Shown here: in pieces, positions 59,542-64,000 of the stretch
Position numbering within the stretch: position 1 is the first letter of the stretch
Layout: each line of letters starts with the position of its first letter
Assembly (NCBI RefSeq): GCF_003369915.1
Contig: NC_046677.1
Coordinates: forward strand, 7,006,001 to 7,070,000
Direction: 5' to 3'
DNA length: 64,000 bases
Origin: Drosophila miranda
Lineage: Eukaryota > Arthropoda > Insecta > Diptera > Drosophilidae
Position numbers and translations under genes: made by a program
Notes under the pieces: model-generated
The model's database searches: none
Seen by the model: the letters and a program-made list of their open reading frames with translations, nothing else
Told to the model about the DNA's origin: nothing

Positions 59542-60140
59542 AAGGCCAAACTATGAATCGGAGCGGAAATGGAAATGGAAACAGAATCGATATTGTCTGT
59601 CATCTGTATCTATGCACCGGCAGCCGCAGGCTCGAAGCAGTTTTGAGTACAAACAGAAAAATGTTTAACTAATTTATTGAATGTGTGTGCATGTGTGTGA
59701 GATAAGAAAACCAGCGCAAAATAATTTAATTATTTTGTTTAAACAATTTATATTTTAACGCCAAGACTTTATTGTATTATATAGTTTTAAAAAACAACTA
59801 ATCAACGATCGCAGCAGTTCTGTTCTCGCCGGCAAGCAGCCGCACTAAATTGTTTCAATTGTATAATTAATGAATTAACGATATACGTATCTAGCACCTT
59901 AGAGTAGCAATCAATACCAGACCGAAGCGGATCGGATCGAGAAAGTAAGTAGCAGGAGCCTCGCAGATCGATCGGAGCAAACACAACAAAAATTAGTTTA
60001 AAGTCCTTAGTTTAAAGCAAACGCCTTCAGAGGCGGAGTAAACATAATTATAAATAATTCGACAAACTGTAGTATTCAAATTTTAAATAACTATTATATA
60101 GCTGCATATATTAAACTATATTTAAAATATAAAAAACATT

Positions 60141-60146
60141 AATAAA
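60141..60146 (+). terminator. Polyadenylation signal of eya
   Basis: AATAAA about 600 nt after the stop codon, following an AT-rich 3'UTR. Confidence 0.6.
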
Positions 60147-60590
60147 AGAGCAAAACCAACCCCAAAGGAGCATCAATATCAACGGAACAACAATCGTCCT
60201 GTTCTTGCGTTTTCGCCTATCTGACACCGAAATAATGGCGATGTCAAAAAGGGTATTAAAAGCTTAAAAAAAAAAATGAAAACAAGCAGGGGTGCACAGT
60301 TATCACACATAGTCCGCACATTTGAACATCGCGCCTACTGAGAAAAGACTAAAATTCAATATTTCTAGGCATGACACACAAATATCGAATGTCACTCTGA
60401 CAAAAGCTCGCCGTCATGAAACTGAACATGGCATCTACGTGGCGCCCTCATGGTGTCAGCGGCAGTTCGGTGTACTAAAACTATATTTTAAAAGTACTTT
60501 CATGATATGAAAATGAAAAGAAACTTAACGTTTTTGTATATTTAAATGCAAATTAGTAATATCCTTTCACTAACAATCAAACTTTACCTT
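60147..60590. other. Intergenic downstream of eya, nothing recognised
   Basis: Short stretch between the eya 3' end and the inverted repeat. No coding or structural feature seen. Confidence 0.4.
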
Positions 60591-60597
60591 ATTTATA

Positions 60598-60830
60598 GAA
60601 TGGCATTGGTCCTGCCAGTACCAATAAAGTGTATAGAAGTGGCAGTTCATACACTGAACATGTCGCAAGCGAACTTTCTGGATTAGATTTTCCCCCGCCT
60701 ATCACAGCAGGACACAAGCACACCACTTACAAGATCGGAACCTAACAAGCCATTGTCATCTGTCCACCTGGCCATCGACAACAAGGACTTTGACTATGGC
60801 AACCAAGGAAGGGGCTACACCGGCTACTAG
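60598..60830 (+). pseudogene. Last-exon fragment of an unidentified gene (left arm of inverted repeat)
   Basis: After an acceptor-like TTATTTATAG the sequence stays open in a frame giving NGIGPASTNKVYRSGSSYTE and LSGLDFPPPITAGHKHT, ending at TAA near 60748. In another frame, after ATCACAG, it reads through SEPNKPLSSVHLAIDNKDFD to YGNQGRGYTGY and a TAG near 60830. The second frame is shared with the inverted copy at 62.7-62.9 kb, so it is probably the parental reading frame. The protein is not recognised. No complete gene is present here. Confidence 0.5.
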
Positions 60831-61518
60831 ACTCTAGATAAATATCATTGTTGATAGTTTTAAGGATATAAGCGCCCATATATTTATATAGTAGATATAC
60901 ATTTTTTCAACTTGTTTATTTGCTTATATTAAGTTAAGATATGATGAATAAAACTATTGAAAAATAATCCTTGCTGTATCAGGGAAACTATTTAGAGTAT
61001 TCACAAGTTACGGAGAAAACTAAACATTTTTGATTGGGGAAAATGTCCTTGATCCTTGATAAGGTCTTCATTAAATCCGGGACATTTTTCCAATCAAAGG
61101 AAGCCGTCGCTCCTCCCGATCGGGCCGCAAATAGCAGAGAAAACTATATATGGATGATGGGGGTTTTTTGAGTCCTTACCGAAGGATCAAGGATATTGTT
61201 TTGATCACGGGGGGCCATGCCACGTCCCGATCGGGCGACAAATAAGGGAGAAAACAAGATATATATGTCTGGAGTAAACATCCTTGATCCTTGGTCCTTG
61301 ATAAGGACTCCATCAAATCAGGGACATTTTTCCGAAGACAGGAAGCCGTCGCATGTCCCGATCGGGCCTCAAATAACGGAGAAAAAAAACTGGCTTGTAA
61401 CTGGCCCTAAAAATGTAGTTCAAGAAATCACCGAAAGGGGCGCCACCGTACAAAAAAATAAAACTCGCGTCAAATGGCCAAAATCTGGATGGGATACCAG
61501 GCGAACAGAAATCAGCAG
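60700..61518 (+). repeat. Left arm of large inverted repeat (hairpin)
   Basis: Runs inward from the last-exon fragment, through its 3'UTR-like part (TTCAACTTGTTTATTT, AATAATCCTTGCTGTATC), three ~115-140-bp units containing CCCGATCGGG, and a unique inner stem ending CAGAAATCAGCAG at 61518. It is complementary to 61600-62875 at roughly 85-95 percent by eye, with about 0.4 kb of extra tandem units in the right arm. Confidence 0.88.
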
Positions 61519-61599
61519 AAGGTAACTGAATTTTTTTTAAATTTATTGTCCCCCAAAAGTATGCCACAATGTTTTTTTTGCATTTGCTACAGTTGCTTG
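61519..61599. other. Loop of the inverted repeat
   Basis: 81 bp of single-copy sequence between the two arms, T-rich in the middle. Confidence 0.85.
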
Positions 61600-62875
61600 C
61601 TGCTGATTTCTGTTTGCCTGGTATCCCATCCAGATTTTGGCCATTTGACGCGAGTTTTATTTTTTTGTACGGTGGCGCTCCTATCGGTGATTTCGTGAAC
61701 TACATTTTCAAAAATAACAAATAACAAACCCGTTATGTTTTCTCCGTCATTTGAGGCCCGATCGGGACATGCGATGGCTTTCTGTGATCGGAAAAATGTC
61801 CCTGATTTTATGAAGTCCTTTTCAAGGACCAAGGATATCAGGGATCAAAAATATTCATTTTCTCCGCTATTTATGGACCGATGTGATCGGCAAAATGTCC
61901 TTGATTTGATGGAGTCATTTTCAAGGACCAAGGATCAAGGATATTTACTCCAGACATATATATCTTGTTTTCTCCCTTATTTGTAGCCCGATCGGGACAT
62001 GCGATGACTTCCTGTGATCGGAAAAATGTCCCTGATTTTATGTAGTCCTTTTCAAGGACCAAGGATATCAGGGATCAAAAATATTAATTTTCTCCGCTAT
62101 TTATGGACCGATCTGAGTGTGCGACGGCTTCCTGTGATCGGCAAAATGTCCCTGATTTGATGGAGTCCTTATCAAGGACCAAGGATCAAGGATGTTTTCT
62201 CGAGACATATATACCTTTTTTTCCCTTATTTGTCGCCCGATTAGGACTTGCGATGGCTTCCTGTGCTCGGAAAAATGTCCCTGGTTTAATGAAGTCCTTA
62301 TAAAGGACCAAGGATCAAGGATGTTTACTGCAGACATATATATCTTGTTTTCTCCCTTATTTGTCGCCCGATCGGGACGCGGCATGGCCCCCCGTGATCA
62401 GAACAATATCCTTGATCCTTCGGTAAGGACTCAAAAAACACGCACCATCCATACTTAGTTAACTCGGCTATTTGCGGCCCGATTGGGACGTGCGACGGCT
62501 TCCTTTGATTGGAAAAATGTCCCTGATTTAATGGAATCCTTATCAAGGATCAAGGACCTTTTCTCCAATCAAAAATATTTAGTTTTTTCCGTAACTGGAT
62601 TTGTCGTAATCTGGATAGTTTTCCTAATACAGGATACAGCAAGGATTATTCTTCTTTAATAAATAAACAAGTTGAAAACATTTATATCTACTATAGAAAT
62701 ATATGGGTGCCTATATCCTTAAACCTAACAACAACGATATCTATCTGGAGTCTAGTAGCCGGCGTAGCTTCTTCATTGGTTGCCATAGTCAAAGTCCTTG
62801 TTGTCGATTACCATGTCGAAGAATAAAGATGGATTGTTAGGTTCCGATGGTGCAAGGGGTGCGCTTCTGTCCTGC
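61600..62875 (-). repeat. Right arm of large inverted repeat (hairpin)
   Basis: Starts CTGCTGATTTCTGTTTGCCT, the reverse complement of the left stem with one mismatch. It contains about seven tandem units of 110-130 bp, then the complement of the 3'UTR and last-exon fragment. Confidence 0.88.
61735..62580 (+). repeat. Tandem ~120-bp satellite-like units in the right arm
   Basis: Units begin near 61738, 61857, 61970, 62089, 62216, 62347 and 62459. Each carries TTTTCTCC(C/G)-TATTTGT, a CCCGATCGGG palindrome or derivative, GGAAAAATGTCCCTGATTT and AAGGACCAAGGATCAAGGAT. Alternate units are more alike, suggesting a two-unit higher-order repeat. Confidence 0.85.
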
Positions 62876-63420
62876 TGTCGGACACGATCCGGTTTGTGGC
62901 AAAACATAGTCCTCTGTGAAGGAAGATATATATATTTTAGAATATATCCACAATTATATATACTGATTCACCTACGCGTGTCGAAGATGAAACTCAATGT
63001 TTGATTCGGCGTATAAAGAGGCTGCATGCTCACAATATATCCCGTGGACGTGAACCAACAATTCCGCCGTCGATTACGGGTCCTTGCTGCAGCGGATGGG
63101 ACGCCACGTTGTCGACTGTGGCCCGTAGCATGTTCGTAGCAGCCAGTGGCTGCCACAGGAGCGCAGGAGCCGGCGGGGAGTTTGCGATGTCAGCCGGTCA
63201 GGCGACTGGAGTGGACGCCGCATCGAGCATATGAACCGGAAGACCAGATGGGTGAAGCCGCTGGTAAACGATGGTGGGCATATCGGTGTCCGCGGCCACC
63301 TGAAGGAGCGGTCTGTTAAAATGAAAGGAAGAGTTAAATAAGGTAAATGGATAAATAATAACTTGATAGCTTTACCTGGAGGGGTAAGCCGTTTGTGGCT
63401 AGAGAGGGTGTCGGCCAATA
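62680..63420 (-). pseudogene. Decayed multi-exon gene remnant (right side of inverted repeat)
   Basis: On the minus strand, exon-like segments with AG/GT borders are visible: about 63370-63416, 63000-63312 and 62726-62910. The middle one has strong Drosophila codon bias in one frame (VAADTDMPTIVYQRLHPSGL, then ATVDNVASHPLQQGPVIDGG) but is interrupted by an in-frame TGA after ASTPVA. The last segment reads SEPNNPSLFFDMVIDNKDFD then YGNQ and a TGA where the left copy has Gly. Phases between segments do not join cleanly. This looks like a degenerate copy of the gene whose 3' end forms the hairpin arms. The family is not recognised. Confidence 0.5.
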
Positions 63421-63693
63421 GAGCTGGAGGGAATAAAAAAAAAAAGAAGAACCAAGAAAAAACAGTCAATGGAATAGATGAATAAGGTGGGAAACAAGAA
63501 AAACGTCGTAAGAAGTGCAGGTAAATAAATAATTTATCAGCTGCTGGCGCGATGCACGCGATCGTGGATTTAGTATCGATCCGGCAACAGACAAACGGGT
63601 AATTTGAAATCAAATCATCAAATTTGAAATCATTTGGCTGCAAAGAAAGTATGAAAATTAGATCTCACGAATGGGCGAAAATTAAGAAATTAT

Positions 63694-64000
63694 CACAGAT
63701 GACTTGATGGATTGGTTTCGATTATTTATATTGTATGTTGGGCCAATCACATTACCCTAGGAATACCAAATATAGCTGTCAAGATCTTGTAATATTTTCT
63801 ACTGCTGTATATTTTCAGTTGCTCATCACACTCCGACTAGCACGGAACAAAAAATTTTGTTTAGTTTTAGAGCTTCGGTTTGGTTTTCGGGTTTCAGTGA
63901 CTTTTCTCACAAAATTAAAAAATTCGTTTTTTTTTAATATTTTACGGATCGAAAATGTGCTACCCTTGTGGATCCTGCGGACCCTGTAGATCATGCGGTC
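63694..64000 (+). repeat. Duplicated gene unit (right copy), cut by window end
   Basis: Same-strand copy of 15150-15484, beginning CACAGATGACTTGATGGATT. It includes the upstream region, leader and first 15 codons of the Mst-like gene. Confidence 0.92.
63955..64000 (+). CDS. Mst84D-like Cys-rich sperm protein, second copy (partial)
   Basis: Starts MCYPCGSCGPCRSCG and runs off the window. One difference from the 15437 copy so far: Arg replaces Gly at codon 12. Upstream sequence is conserved with the first copy, so the promoter was duplicated as well. Whether the frame stays open cannot be judged here. Confidence 0.7.
   Translation, partial: MCYPCGSCGPCRSCG

Noticed and set aside
1..64000. CRISPR arrays, bacterial operons, rRNA or tRNA genes
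   Set aside because: Eukaryotic gene structure throughout; no regular spaced repeats of CRISPR type, and no tRNA cloverleaf or rRNA core was recognised by eye.

Overview
The window is nuclear DNA of a Drosophila fly. Short phase-consistent introns, TATCGATA (DRE) promoter elements, DINE-1/INE-1-type Helitron elements with a (GTCY)n core, and a near-melanogaster eyes absent protein all point there. The conserved block Ent2, Trm6, COX5BL, COX5B, IFT52, eya recalls D. melanogaster cytological region 26D-E (Muller element B, from memory). ISY/SGM-like DINE-1 copies and two tandem TEP genes absent from that D. melanogaster neighbourhood weakly suggest the obscura group. All assignments come from reading the sequence; no search was run.

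Layout. 1-14 kb: two tandem thioester-containing protein (TEP) immune genes on the + strand. Their 5' halves have diverged, but their 3' 1.9 kb is almost identical, as expected from recent gene conversion. 14-21.2 kb: a transposon-rich accessory zone with a Cys-rich male-specific (Mst84D-like) sperm protein gene, a coding-like remnant and a DINE-1 element. 21.4-29.4 kb: a compact housekeeping cluster with Ent2 (-), Trm6 (+), COX5BL (-), COX5B (-) and IFT52 (+). 29.4-60.1 kb: the eya locus, with two alternative first coding exons (39.8 kb and 51.1 kb) spliced to four common exons (54.5-59.5 kb); nearly everything else there is non-coding and presumably regulatory. 60.6-63.6 kb: a large inverted repeat of about 2.2 kb whose arms carry the 3' end of an unidentified protein gene plus tandem ~120-bp units. 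It resembles a long-hairpin RNA (endo-siRNA) locus or a foldback element. 63.7-64 kb: the start of a second copy of the Mst84D-like gene with its upstream region, in the same orientation as the copy at 15.4 kb and 48.5 kb from it.

Biologically the window joins secreted immune effectors (TEPs), mitochondrial respiration (COX5B pair), tRNA m1A58 modification (Trm6), nucleoside transport (Ent2), ciliogenesis (IFT52, with an RFX X-box) and eye/gonad development (eya). The best candidates for new biology are the hairpin locus beside the duplicated testis-type gene and the interrupted conversion tract of the TEP pair, which keeps the thioester motif different between copies (GCGEQ versus GCGVQ).
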